64,000 nucleotides of DNA, from NCBI GenBank assembly GCA_045837725.1, contig JBEWZL010000084.1, positions 186,001 to 250,000 on the forward strand, in the 5' to 3' direction. The notes beneath the pieces were generated by a model. The model made no database searches. It saw only the letters and a list, made by a program, of their open reading frames with translations, and had not been told where the DNA came from. The translations under genes and the position numbers were made by a program. Positions 35,001-51,195 of this stretch are shown one piece after another. Position 1 is the first letter of the stretch; every line of letters starts with the position of its first letter. This stretch comes from Vermamoeba vermiformis (Eukaryota; Tubulinea; Echinamoebida).

Positions 35001-36492
35001 ATGATTTGCCACGAGGTAGCAGACTTCGCGGCGTTGTGTCGTCACCTGAGCCTGAATCACTGCTCAAGCGCGGTGTCTTTTCTCCCTAAGGTACATTCAT
35101 TAATGATTTGGATTAAACGGATCCAAAATAATCATTCAATTTCGAATAAATACGATTAATATTACAGTTAGTAATATGATACATATTTACGTTGTCGCTC
35201 TAACTATAGTATTAAGGATATAGACTTACTTGCACGGTGCTTTCAGCGCGTCTCAAAGCACGTTCCATAGCCAAGTTCCAGAGTTGTTGCAGCACTGAGT
35301 AGGTCTGATTGCGTTGAATGAACATGCCAAACTCGAACTAGATATAGAACATAATAAAGTTAGTCATTTAATATCAATAATTAAGCGTTAACTAAGTAAA
35401 TTTGTAAGTTCAAACAAATAGATCAGCAGCGAAAGAATTTACTGGTGATATTGCTATATTTAGCGTAATAATTGATGCTAGCGACCGCCATAACAGTATT
35501 ATTTTATATTTAAACAGAAAGAGATATTAGCGAGCCTTAGTAATGGTAGCAGATCTGTTTTTGGAGCGGAATTTGTTGAGTTTTCGATATAATTGTTGTC
35601 CGTATTTAATGTGAATAAAAAATGTATCAGAGCAATAATTAAATGATATCCGAGTGAGAACCGTTCACGAACGAATTTTTAAAAATAAAATTTTGTATTT
35701 GGATCGCGTAAGGACTTACCGTTTCTCCGTTGCGAGTCTTGATCATAATACCGTCAAACATCATATTAGTATCGTGCTTTTCAATGGAAGTGACTTGACT
35801 GAACGGGATTACAATCTTCTCCTTGAGCATTTTGCTACTGAAGCACACGTGATTCGCTGAGAGGTACATCCAGCCCGGCCGGAAGAGCCCACGTTGCAAA
35901 GAGCACATATAATCTATAGCAAATTAATATATGCGAATTGTAAAGGCATATTATTGGGTTTTGAGTGGATTTACAATTTCCCGAGTCTGACGTTTTATGA
36001 TAAAATAGAAGCAGTGAAAAAATTTGAAATTAAATTAATTTAAGTACGTCATATGTGAATATAGAACATACGTGTGACGAGGTCCTCTTCCAAATTAAAC
36101 TGTTGTTGAAAAAATTGTTTCTTCATCTGGACCTCCTTTTCTTTTTCTTCCTTTTCCTTCTGGTCCTTCCATAATAATTCAAATTTGACCTCTAAATATT
36201 GTGCCATATCATCGGTCTCTTCTTCGTCATAACTAAGTGTCGGCATAATTTTCTCTTCAATCCAATCCCATTTTTCATCTATGGCGTCTTTGGTTTCGCC
36301 GACGGCCACAATAATTGGGTATAATAGTGAATTCGTCTTAAACGTTATTAAATATTCTTCTTTACTGCCTAGGTTGGTAATAAATGAAAGAAAGCCACTA
36401 GATTTCTGCTTCTTCAATTGCTCGAAGAAACTCTTCTTCTCTAACTGCTGATAATTCTGATAATCTTTTAATTGTCTCGGTTTGACCCACAT
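32005..36492 (-). CDS. TBC1D8/TBC1D9-like RabGAP (two GRAM, TBC, EF-hand)
   Basis: Roughly a dozen exons. It starts MWVKPRQLKDYQNYQ, like the MWV(N/K)PEE start of TBC1D9. Order: first GRAM (SLQRGLFRPGWMYLSANHV, CFSSKMLKEKIVIPFSQV), a linker rich in Ser, Gly and basic residues, second GRAM (TKSSGWLFVSSNFVCF), then the TBC domain with GIPDKWRG, arginine finger IDKDIHRSLPEH and glutamine finger VGYCQSM, all kept. The C-terminal region has an EF-hand-like piece (EREDEQVSFDEFKKVL). TBC proteins stimulate GTP hydrolysis by Rabs in membrane traffic, and GRAM domains bind lipids. Both fingers are intact, so it should be active. The target Rab is unknown. Confidence 0.9.
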
Positions 36493-36966
36493 ACTCGATA
36501 TTTTGATATATACAATAAATATTACAAGTGAGTTGTTGAGTTCATTTTGGTGTGTTATGAAAAATTCTTTAAAGCGAACACACAAATGCTCCGGAGAAAC
36601 ACCTCATACGGCGAAAAAACGAAAAGTTATCGATTATTTCGCTCTTTTCTAATAATATCTAATGATTCGTGCTATCGCAAGTATTGCTTGGTTCTCGAAG
36701 CTTCCGATCGACGGATTTGGTCTCAAACTTCTGACTCAGTTAATGTTATAAATGACCAAGTTATTAATGATTGCTCCATGACGATTCGGTGTAAAGATAA
36801 TTTCGGTCTCGTGACCTGATCCCGCGCAAAACTGTTGGTGCAAATTTTTTTTCTGTTGTTATCAAGCTCTAAAATGAGCACTACATATTTATTATTGTAA
36901 TATATAAGAAATTATAGTTAGATAGATTGCAGCGGGTTGTTGTAGTATACTTGATAGTAAATTAGA
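36493..36966. promoter_or_regulatory. Divergent intergenic region
   Basis: About 475 bp between divergent ATGs of the RabGAP and the MFS transporter. No other coding segment supported. Confidence 0.5.
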
Positions 36967-39900
36967 ATGACAGATCAAGAGCTAGAGACGGGTCATTTGA
37001 CGGATAATGCACCTGAAGATAGCAACAATACGAGCGACGTTACATATAAAACATTTACATTAGAAGAGGTGAGTTTGAGACGAATCTGCTTCGAGTAATT
37101 ATTTAATTTATTTTTTTACATTCTCCTATTGACCGGACAATCAGGATTAATATTTAAAAACTCTATAAATATTATTTCGACTCGTATTCCTAGGAATTTT
37201 AATTAAAATTGCTTTAAGGGCATTGAAAAACTCGGATGGGGTCGGCTACAATGGCAATTGACATTTATGTGTGGCATGTGGTACGTAATATTTGCGCTAT
37301 CATACGGATTATTTATATGACATATTTCTCATAGGTGGGCTGCGGATGCGATGGAAATTATGTTAATTTCATTTTTGTTGCCTGAACTACGCGATGAATG
37401 GGGATTAGAAAGGTAAATTAACGAAAATCAACTTATTATTATGCGTCATATCATTGAAAACCTCCTCGAATTGTCAGAAAGGACGGCTCATACCAAAATT
37501 AGAAATACTTCCGTTCCGATTGTTTCTTTCATTGGTACTTATAATAATGCGTTATATTACAGCTGGCAAGAAGGCATTGTTGGTTCAGTAACGTTTTTGG
37601 GCATTTTTCTTGGAGCATTTGTTTGGGGTGTTATTGCTGACCGGTACGAACCCTTTAAACGCTTAATATCACGTAATTTAGCATAGTTTTCATTGGTTAA
37701 CACGTGCTTCTATAGTTTTGGACGAAAGATCGGATATTTAGTGACAGCCCTATTCACCAGTGTTTGTAAGTAGATCCGATCGCGTGAGGATCTCGTGACA
37801 GTTGTCATACGGATACTAATCGCTTATATTGTACATAAGTGGGGTTTGCATCGGCAGCAGCCGGGAGCTTGCTTACAATGTGCATATTGCGAGGCTTACT
37901 CGGCTTTGGCATCGGTGGTGCACCCGTCGCCTTTTCGATGTACACGGAGTTTTTGCCAGCCAAAAATCGCGGCATTGTGCTCGTCTGTTTTGAAGGATTT
38001 TGGACGTTTGGCATATTGTTGGAGGCAGGTCTTGCTTGGTAAGTCTAAAAACTGATCAGATCGACAGACTTTTAGAATCTAAATTCCAGATCGGACCTCC
38101 ACACCAAAATATTTGCTCCAAATTATCGCCCGAAACCGTACAAATATTTATCAGTCAATTCACACTTGAATAACAAAAAAATTCTTTTTTTTCGAACCGG
38201 TGGGAAAGACCAGCGTTTGATCGTTGAGTCCAACAAGAAGAAAATCCGATATGGTGTAGGCGGTTAACATTTCTGGTTTTCACCCAGGGGCCCCGGGTTC
38301 GACTCCCGGTATCGGAATTCGTTTTTTTACCTTTTTGTTTCTATTCATCTTAGTAGGGCAAGATGTGATTCAGATTTTAATTTGATGAAAATTCATATTC
38401 CGATTACAATATTTGACATGCGGATCATATTTATTTTTTGTTTCGATATCATTACAACATTGAAACGCACAATACACGATGTTTATTTTTGATTCGAATC
38501 TAATGAAATTTCGTATTGATGATTTATGACACGCATTTTGTTTCATGAACAAATCTTTATAGGGCAGATGTGTACTGTTTTAGATCATGGCGGTTAACAT
38601 TTCTGGTTTTCACCCAGGGGCCCCGGGTTCGACTCCCGGTATCGGAATTCATTTTTTTGCTAGTTGTTACTTTTATATATTGCCATCCCTGCATTTTTAT
38701 GCCTTTTTTTCGGTTTTGGGCCAAGTCGGTTGAAGTTTTTTTTTGGATCGCGATCCGACCCTAACAGGCATTTTCTGACGCGTTATGTAATAGGGCTGTG
38801 CTTCCGACACTCGGTTGGCGATGGTTATTAGGTTTAACAGCCGTTCCTCTCTTTATTTTGCTTCTTTTTTATCCTTTTATGTACGAGTCGCCGCGCTACC
38901 TCTTGACAAGGTAAGAAATTGGTAAAAGTCTTGTAAAACTAATATGCGTGTTACATACCTAGTGGTAACATTACTGGCGCGATGCAAGTTCTCCAACAAG
39001 CGGCCAAAGTTAACAAGTATGTTTCGAACCTGATCGTGGATCGGATCTCAGTTGATCTAACTTTTTGTAGGACTGAATTGCCCGAAGGAGTTCTTCAAGC
39101 TATGAATAGGAACGAAGAACGCGGCAAGTTCAAAGATTTGTTGAAGCCATCATTGCGACGTTTGACGTTGTTGACGTGGGTGATCTGGTTTGGCTCGTCC
39201 ATCGTGTACTACGGAGTCATTTTATTCACGCCTGGCGTGTTTGAACGAACTACTGGTGCTGATCCTAACGAATACGTATGCCCTACTATCGATTAATATA
39301 GTTACTAATAGTATACAACAGTTGGGTGTTTATACATTCGTCTTCGTAACCTCCATGGCCGAAGTACCCGGTTTAATTGCTGCAAGTCTGCTCGTTGATA
39401 GAATTGGACGAAAAAAGGTACTATATTGCCAAATAAGGAATTTTCATCTATTTCTAACACGTGATCTTTATTTGCAGACCTTGACATTGTTTTTCTTCTT
39501 GTGCGGCATCAGTTTGTTCCCGTTAGCAGCGATCACTGACGCAGTTGTAAATTTGATTTTGATCATGTCAGCGCGCATGTGGATCGAAGGTTCATTTGCA
39601 GTCATTTGGACTTACACGCCTGAAGTACGTGCATCACCAGTAAAATTCGCTACAAAAGCATTCCTAACCGGATCTAGGCTTACCCAACCAGTGTTCGAGC
39701 CACGGGCTTAGGCGTTGCCAACTCAGTTGCTAAGAGGTGAGTATATGATACTAGCGACCATATTTAAATAGCTTCTAATGACACGTCTTTAGTGCTTCAA
39801 TTTTTACGCCGTTCATTTCGACGTACTTGCTGGACATTTCAATTTTGATTCCAGTACTCGTATTCGGATTTATGTCAGTTATAGCAGCTGTTTGCTCGCA

Positions 39901-40112
39901 CTTCTTGCCGCGCGAGACTTACCAAAAGAAATTGGACGAAGAGGAAGAGACGTTTGAGCTGGATGTGGTCCAACCGAGTAAGTCTTAGGACAAATTTAAT
40001 AATTTAATACTAACGAAATGTTAAAGCTGAGGAACAAGTTCAAGAAGAAAATATTAATGCGGATGATAATAACAATACAGTTGGAGAACCAACACCGTTC
40101 GACAGAATATAA
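36967..40112 (+). CDS. Major facilitator superfamily transporter (SV2/sugar-porter type)
   Basis: About twelve exons. An acidic cytosolic N-tail (MTDQELETGHLTDNAPED) is followed by GIEKLGWGRLQWQL, the start typical of SV2/SVOP-like carriers. Membrane segments include WAADAMEIMLISFLLPEL and VTFLGIFLGAFVWGVIADRFGRK (the MFS loop 2-3 signature), then ASLLVDRIGRKK and YTPEAYPTSVRATGLGVANS (second-half signatures; the last is joined over an intron at about 39627-39676). The C-tail is acidic. Organic anions, sugars or cations are possible substrates. The 755-nt intron at 38039-38793 carries an intact tRNA-Glu gene and a second partial copy. Confidence 0.88.
38245..38316 (+). tRNA. trnE(UUC): tRNA-Glu (TTC)
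   Basis: 72 nt, no intron. Acceptor TCCGATA/TATCGGA, anticodon stem TCTGG/CCAGG region with loop TTTTCAC (anticodon TTC), T arm CCGGG-TTCGACT-CCCGG. A run of seven T follows about 5 nt downstream, a normal RNA polymerase III stop. It sits inside an intron of the MFS gene on the same strand. Confidence 0.95.
38589..38646 (+). pseudogene. tRNA-Glu 3' fragment
   Basis: Matches the intact tRNA-Glu from the D loop (ggcggttaacattt) to the 3' end and into the flank (ggaattc, then T run). The 5' acceptor strand and A box are replaced by unrelated sequence. It is in the same MFS intron, 270 bp downstream of the intact gene. Confidence 0.93.
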
Positions 40113-40146
40113 AATTTTATTTGTACAGTTAATATTTTCTCTTAGA

Positions 40147-43100
40147 TTATTCTCCAAGCGTATTTTTAGGCAATGATTCTCCATAATTTTGAACAATTTG
40201 ATTCAGTAAGTCAGCCATTTTCTAAACGAAAAGAGTTAGATGTGGATCCGCTACTCAAAAGGCGATAGGTACGTACCACTTTATGTTCTTCATCGGTAAT
40301 CTTGTCAATACGCTCTCTAATGAACTTTTCTTTCGATATTATATGGTAGTGCAAGTACGCTAAGCTGTTCACTTTGACCGCATCCGGTACTTGTAACGGC
40401 GCTCTATTATCTCCGTATCCAATGCGAGCAGCATCCTAACGAGTCGTTAAAATACATAATATTATGACTCTAGTACCAGCATACCATAATATTTTCATAG
40501 AAGACCTTCATCTTCGGTATGTTCTTTGATCTGAATTCGTTCATTTCTTCCATGAAACTTTCCTTCGTTTGACTAGCCATATTCGCTACATTTTGAATAG
40601 TCTTGCCTATAAGCACTAACTGCCGCTGGCATTTAGTATTTGGCGGTTCTTTAGCGAAGAGATAAAAGTCAGTACAAAAAATTTCCTTTTTTGGAATGCG
40701 ACTTACCGTCCAGAATGCCGTAAGCGCTTGGAACTGTTATCGAAGGAATAATGAAGCGCAAGAATAGGAAATTTCCTAATGCTTTGTACACGGCCTCCGG
40801 GGATCCGAATCTGGACAAAATCACAACTTTCAGGCTGTTGAAAAACGCTCGGAATTCGCTAAGGCAAAAGGTAAGTATTTATGACTAATATATATACGCT
40901 ATTATACTTACGAAGGCACGCGTGACTCTTGACTGAAGATCACTTTGAGAATTTTCTGGCAAGTCAATAACAACTGCAACAAGTTCGCGTCTCGATCCGC
41001 ATTTCCATCTTTAATTTTTGCAGGATCAAGCTCCATTTCAATATTCAATATACTAGCCCCAGTATCTACAGCAGCGTCATCCTAGTAAGCTATTAGCATA
41101 TGCGACAAAGTGCGAATCTGATCTTGTACCGTTGATCTGGTAACGATCTCGAGCTCCTTGATGACTCTTGCTAGTGTATGGAAGATATATGGCACGCCAA
41201 CAATTTTAGAGTAGTACTTGAACAACTTGCTCGACATTGTGTCCTTACGGAATAGTTCATTTTCGGAAACTAAATCCGGTACATCACGATCAGTTCACTT
41301 TTACTATGATTATAAGACTTACCGCAAGCCATAATCTCTTTCGTAGAGAAATATTCAACGAAATCTGAAGCAGCACCTCTCATATGCGCCAAGAAAACTA
41401 AAGATTTTGCCACCTGGATCCGGTCAGTTACGAGAACTTTATCAAGGTCATATAACTTACGTTCTCCAATTCAGTTGATTCAGTAATATCTACTACGTAT
41501 CCTATAAACGATTTATCGTTCGCTGTGACGATACTTTCGAGCAGATTGTAGTTGCTATCGGTTCTAAAGTGCAGATCTAATTCTTTGCCGTACGCAACTT
41601 TGACGTAATCAGGCTCAGCTATATTGATAAAAACACCTTGTTGTTGCTTCTTTCGCACTAAGAACACTATAAGAATGATCACTACGAGAAGTCAAAGTTA
41701 GTCACGCGTACGCAATTTCCTAATTTGGTAAGTCGTACCTCCGACAATAACAGGAACGCCGACGACAAGACCAGCAATTAATCCATCTCTTAAGGCATCT
41801 CCCGATGGCTCACTTGGTGGGATAGGACAAGGATACTCAGTAATGTCTTGCACAACGCACAAAGATCCGTTGAAGCAGTTGCAATCCCACGAGTTGGAGT
41901 TAATCTCGCACGATGAGATTGGTCGTTGAAACGTCGGCAAACATCCTGACATCTGATTGTTGCGTAGAGATAGCCTAGACAACTTAGCTAAGCTGCCTAG
42001 ACTAGCAGGTATGGTTCCGGTGAGTTGGTTAAATGACAGATCCAGCTCGGTCAATGATCGCAAACCATCGAGATCTGGAATTTGTCCTGAAAGCTGATTG
42101 CTTCTCAGTTGAATAGACTCTAACGCAGTCATATTATTTAGCTCCTTTGGGATAGTACCAGTTAACGCGTTGTTGCTGATCGACAGCTGCTGCAAGCTCG
42201 TCATTGCACCAATCGTTGTAGGAATCTCACCCTCGAGATTGTTGTTATCCAAATTCAACAAATCAACGTTAGCCAGGGTCCCGATTGTCTGAGGAATAGT
42301 GCCACTGAGGTCATTATCGCTGAGCACAAGTTGTCGAAGATTGGCTGCAAGACCAGCTAAATTACTAGGAATAGTGCCTGTGAGTCCATTTCCGCCAAGC
42401 AATAATTGCTGCATGGACCCTAAAACTCCGATATTCTCCGGTAAGTTACCGCTAATGGCATTGCCCTCCAAATTGACGACTTGAAGGGCTGGCATTTGAT
42501 CGAAAAACGTCGGAAAAGGTCCGCTCAGTTGATTGCTTTGCAGTTGAAGGTTCAACAAGCTTGTCAAATTGGCAAAAGTCGATGGAATTTCTCCGACCAA
42601 TCTATTGGACGCCAGTACCAACGTCTTCAGTCGTGCCAAATTGCCCAATGTCTCAGGAACGACACCTGTCAATTGATTGTTTTGCAAGTCTAACGAAGCC
42701 AATGCATTGATATTGCCAATGGTGTCGGGAATAGTCCCGGTAAGTTGATTATTCGCCAAAATTATCTCTTGCAAAAACATGCAAGATCCAATCGTGTCTG
42801 CAATACTTCCTGAAAAGGAATTATCACCTAATTTTAACAAAGTCAAGGACGATATGTTTCCTATAGTAGCTGGAATCGTTCCTTCGAACTGATTTGACGT
42901 CAGATCTAGTGTACGGATCGACGCGATATCTCCAATAGTATCAGGAATGGCTCCAAAAAATCGATTTCCCTGCAGCTGAAGTTCAGATAAGCTCGTCGCC
43001 AAGTTGATTGAAGGTGGAATAGTTCCTGTAAACTGATTCGAATACAAGTTCAGACTTCTAATGGACGTCAAGTTCAATTGCTCAGAGATAGTGCCGTCAA

Positions 43101-44055
43101 ATTGATTGCCATGCAAATCGAGCACTTTGAGCGCTTGGAACGAGAATATAGCTTCAGGAATAGTGCCTGACAAACCAGTCTCGTACAATTCGAGCGTCTG
43201 CATTTTGGTCAATTTTTCAAATGACTGAGGAATGGTGCCAGACAGCGAGTTTTGTGCAAGACTTAACGTCGTTAATGTAGTTAAGTTACCAATAACGTCA
43301 GGTATGGTGCCTTCAAGCTGTGCATTTTTCGCGTTGAATTTTCTTAGAAGTGGAAGGTTCGAGATCAGTTTGGAGATTGTGCCGCCAAGAGGATTATCCG
43401 AAACATCGACCAATTGCATCTTAGTAAGAAGGTAAAACGATTCGGGAATATTTCCAGTAAGTCTATTGCCATACGCCAAAAATTCTACGGGTCGTTTAGC
43501 TAATCCGTTGTCGGGGACCTCCGGAATTCCACCAGTTAATTGATTAGTATGAACTCTAATATTTTGAAGGTACGTCCATAGAGATGCTGGTATAGTTCCG
43601 GTTAGCTCATTATCGTAGACCGAAAACACATCCAGTTGTGCCGCAGCTCCAATTTCAGGCGGAATTGTACCAGATAAGAAGTTGCCATCCAATATTAATT
43701 GGTCTAATCTACTTAATTGGCCTAATGATGCAGGTATGGTGCCTCCAGTAAGCTTGAAAGGAAGTTAGATCCGCTGATCCATTAAAAAGGCCTCCTACCC
43801 GATACGCCAAATTGATATTTTGTAAACGGAAGAAACCGCTCTCCTGTACGCATTTAAGGCCTGTCCATCTTTATCACAAGCGTAGAGAACTTGATCTGCT
43901 CGCCAGTTGGAAGGAAGGCCGGTGACTGAGTTAATCAGATCGAGCAAGGCGTCTGCCTCAGATTGGGGTAAAATAGCGTCTACTCGTAGTAGTGGCTCGT
44001 ATACAGCAGTTAGAACAAGCAGAGTTACAAAAACTCTTGCAGCTGAAAAGCGCAT
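40147..44055 (-). CDS. LRR transmembrane receptor with cytoplasmic RasGAP domain
   Basis: Starts with a signal peptide (MRFSAARVFVTLLVLTAVYE) and an LRRNT-like region, then about 25 plant-type leucine-rich repeats (LxLxxNxLxGTIPxxIGNL) in one long exon of 664 codons. A Cys cap, a TM helix (GLVVGVPVIVG joined over an intron to VIILIVFLV) and basic KK follow. The cytosolic part shows RasGAP features: the arginine-finger segment ENELFRKDTMSSKLF, YIFHTLARVIKELE, the FLR signature NFLFLRFIIPSITVPSAYG and LIGKTIQNVANMAS. RasGAPs turn Ras off, so this looks like a receptor that controls Ras directly. The intron near 43750-43860 is unresolved. The stop lies about 35 bp from that of the MFS gene. Confidence 0.83.
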
Positions 44056-44424
44056 CTAGCTGAAAATTAAGTTAAGAAATTCGTCAAATTAAATAAGAGA
44101 AAAATATTACATATATTTATAATTATAATATTACGGGATTTACGAGAACGTCTAAACGAAAAAGAAAAAAAAAAGCGCGTACCCTACAATACTGCAGCAA
44201 CAACTAGGAGTGCACTAATTTACTTGCTGAAGGTTTACCCAGTAGTGTTCACTACTATCTGTCTAATAATAAAACAACCAAACAAGAAAAAATCTGGAGA
44301 CAATTTTTGGCCAAGCGCGAAAGATCTGCTCATTGCGGTCAAGGGCTTCTCTCTGACCTGCTTTTTTTCCTCCTCAGCTTTCTTGATAGTGCTTTCAGGA
44401 CTAGTATGGGCGGTACAAATCCAG

Positions 44425-46444
44425 TTAACTTTCCGCGGCAAAATTAACTTCCTGGACAACGGTCAAGTTGAAGTGCTTGTACTGGTTGAGAAAACTTTGA
44501 GCCTCCTTCATTACTGTATGGAGTTCCGTTGACTCTTAAAACAAAATGTTAGTTCGTCATGTAGACTGCGATTTCATTGAAGATGTACCTGCAAACGAGG
44601 GCTTCATATTTGAAGGCTCGGAATGAATATTCACCACTAAAAAAGTTAGCCACGTTGGTTTGCTTCTTTGGACTTACTGCTTGGCAACAACACTGGTGGT
44701 TTGAAGAACTTCAAATGCTCGTGCGCTTCATAGCCAAGCAAGTCTATTAGTCCTTGCTCGCGCAGTACAATCAGCTCTACATTTTTGGGAAGCTTTGGAC
44801 AACTCTTTTGCGTGCAACGGATGGAGTGAGTGCTCTTCTCATCGTACCACTTCTTGTCTCTGATGGAATTATAGACCTTTGAATGCACCATAGCCACAAA
44901 CACAAACGTTAGTTTGAGAGTTACAGGCTGGTCATCCAGAGTCGTTTTGCTAGCGAAGCTCACTCCTCGATCGCCGAAGAACTAACAACAAAGTTAGCAA
45001 AGTGAGTACAAATCCAACACTTACTTTTTTGACCGAGACAAACGGGCACTTTCCGAGCTCATCAAGCACGTCCCAAAAGCTTAAATTCTGTTTGCCATAC
45101 TTCGCTTGGAAACACAACAGATGACACACACGATTGCCCGAATCAGCATTTCCATTGAGTTTGGCAAAAGCATCGGGACCATGAGATAAGTCTTCCGGCC
45201 ACACAACGTAATTGTCGTCCATTATGTTGAGCAAATCAGGCCAATTTTCCACATGCAAAGTGCGATGATAACGAGCTAGTTGATCGATGGGTACTTCAGC
45301 GATTGAATTTGGCTGTACTAGTTCACCTTGAGTTCTCATTGAAGGCCCTTTCACTGCTTTACGAGTCGTGTGTTTTACATTCGCAATGAAGGAGGTTCGA
45401 AGGAATTCGTAACGTTGGCCAAACGTTGCTTCATTAACACCACCAGTAGTCAGCGACAGGCTTTGGACGATGGTTTCCTCCAAAAGCTTCCATGCAGTGT
45501 CACTTTGTAGATTAGTGAAGGAAATTGCTGTGTTCTCCTTTTGGTACATGAATGCGAGTGACCGAGGCAAGAATAATCGCACTGTAGGAACGTCTTCTGT
45601 CGCCATATACGAAGCATCCATTGACTGAAGAACCTTTGTCGATGACGGCGCTATGAGACTAAAACCACAGGCTGGAGCCAAGTTCTTCAATTCGACATTT
45701 TTGATGAGCCAGTTTTCGTTCAAAGGGTAAGATTGCATGGCCCAGACGAATAATCTCCGGAACACTTTTTGACAGACATCGTTGAACTGCCACACTGCAA
45801 GGTGTGCTGCGACTTGGGAACGATCGACCTTTTCGTAGCTAATAGGAAAAAGTAGAATGGAGTCAAGTGCCGTCTCTTTGCTTGGCTTGTACGGTCCATC
45901 TCTGAAACAAGTCGTTAATAACTGTATGTGCGTAAATAATTAATAGAACTAACCGTTCGATGTCGTATTTGCTTATGCCCATTCGAATAATGAATTTTGC
46001 GTAATTTCGGCAAAAGTGTTCAATCTTGCTCAATTCAATGAGCGCCGAGACATTGCTGAGAATCAAAAAAGCGACATGAGAGTGCTCTGTGGTCAGTAAA
46101 TCGAGAGCTTCGCCAAGGTCGCTAACGTCAATCTTCTCTAAGACAACCAATCGTTTACCAGCTTGGCTGGCTTGGTCCGAATTTAGTTCGGGTAGAGACG
46201 TAGAATACTGAACGTCAATTGCCGAAATATTAACTTCAGCGCAGAGCTTGCGTTCTTCATCGCTCAGATCTTCTTCCAACCAATTGTGCTGCAGCACGTA
46301 CTGGATATACGAGCGGGTAATTCCAGGTTGAAAATTCAGCCTGATGTTACCTCTTTGTCTATACTCTGGGTGCAGCATCTTCATTATTTCCATATAAGCT
46401 CCCTTCGACAGGTCTTCGCTCTCGTTAATTATAACTTCGTTCAT
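44425..46444 (-). CDS. Unknown protein with PD-(D/E)xK-like motif
   Basis: About five exons, more than 600 residues. No known family is obvious. In the middle it has LSHGPDAFAKL and, about 20 residues later, VCHLLCFQAKYGK. This GPD...QAK pair matches the C-terminal domain of the 14312-17818 protein (GPDF...IQAK) and fits a restriction-fold nuclease core, so a CR/Crinkler-type relative is possible. The N-terminal 190 residues are acidic and helical; the C-terminus is basic and has a Cys pair (RCTQKSCPK). The stop at 44425 closes the frame cleanly. A second open frame runs on to 44235 with a charged KKAEEEKKQVREK stretch and may belong to an alternative 3' exon. Confidence 0.6.
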
Positions 46445-46653
46445 AAGCCCGAATTTCGTTTTTGACTCTGAGGTTTATAATTATATTAATAAAATTAATT
46501 AAAAGTACGAGAGCATCGAAATCTAAAGGATAGCAGTCAAATTTTGATCAAAATTTGGATTTGCAATTTCTATCGGGTGTCACGAATTTAGTTAGGCTTT
46601 CAGCGATGTAAAAATATTAATAGATAATGCCATAACATAACTTTATGACAGTA

Positions 46654-47158
46654 CTACTTGCCTTTTGGCTCCATTGGTCTCTTCGTTGGGGTTGGCAGAG
46701 GCAAGACAAATCCGACGTTTTTCTTGGCAACTCTTGTAAAACTCCGGTTACTGATATCTTGTAGAGGAGATCTTTTCAAACAAGACCTGAAGCACGTACG
46801 AGGAGGTTAGTTGTTAGAGAACAATTTAACCAAAAAGAAATTTCGTCCTATGAACTTACTTTAACGGTACGACGGGCTTGTCTAGAGCTTTAGTGTCGCT
46901 GAGGTGGACTATATTTACCTAAAGCTTTGTAAATAAACGTATATTGTTTTTTTTTGGCGCCAAAAGCATTAAAATAAAAATTAATATTAAAATTTGGACA
47001 GAAACCAGATAATAATCTAAACAAGCAACGCTAATCCTAGTTATAGCTTATTTGAGCAAAAAAAATTGAGATGAGATTTGGATCAGATAGGCATTTACCT
47101 TTTGCTGGCTGGCCGTTGTGCACGTGGCAGAGTCATTTTCTTTCGAAGATTCGTTCAT
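46654..47158 (-). CDS. Short protein with KEN box and D-box, possible APC/C substrate
   Basis: Three small exons give about 83 residues. Residues 6-8 are KEN within MNESSKENDS; the last exon has RSPLQDISN, a perfect RxxLxxxxN destruction box close to cyclin B's. Next to it is PVVPLKSCLKR, and the end is basic and Pro/Thr-rich (LPLPTPTKRPMEPKGK). The splice joints keep frame (AA|G across the second intron). The KEN plus D-box pair, small size and disorder resemble securin, sororin or other cell-cycle regulators; no family can be named. It diverges from DHX15 by about 340 bp. Confidence 0.65.
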
Positions 47159-47497
47159 TTTCGACTTTCGTTTTATCAAAGAGGCATGTGGTGACTTTGG
47201 GTAGGTGATCTACTCGTTCGAATTCGCATCTGATCCAACGTCGAGCCAGGTGCCCAAGATCAAGCCGAAGGAACAAGAGAAGAAACACCAAACAGAAACA
47301 ATAACGTGGAAACGCTTAACGAATCAGCTAACAATGGAATTAAATTTGTTTTTGGATGCACGTGGGTCAGGGTTACACTAACCGTTTTTTGCCCGTCAAA
47401 ATTCACCACGACGAAAAGGAAACGTCGGCGTTTTCTTAACCTTCGCTTTGAGAACTCAAATTGACAACACGACTAGTGAGTTCCGCAGATTTAGTTT
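47159..47497. promoter_or_regulatory. Divergent intergenic region
   Basis: About 340 bp between divergent ATGs of the KEN/D-box gene and DHX15; both promoters lie here. No other feature seen. Confidence 0.5.
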
Positions 47498-50899
<3,402 letters not shown>

Positions 50900-51195
50900 A
50901 TCAACCTCCTTTGCACGAGCTGTTACAAATCCGACCGTAAAAATGAATTGAATCAATCAGCTTTTTTTTGGAAAGCCGGCTTTCAGCTGAAAATTGTGCA
51001 CGGGATCTTCCTCACTTTAAGAGAAATTAAATCATGAAACACGGACCAAGGAGTAAGCGCATGCATCAACTGGCATTTGGCTGTCAAATGTCAGGTTTGA
51101 CGGTCAAAACAGACAGTCTCGTGATTGGTCCACTCGGATTTTTCCGCCACAGCAAAGTTTAGAGAAGTGTTAAATGTTTCGTGTTCAGCAACAAT

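Noticed and set aside
38570-38764. ORF containing LTFLVFTQGPRVRLP, also seen at 19258-19482
   Set aside because: The translated piece is the tRNA-Glu sequence and its flank, which happens to be open; not a protein.
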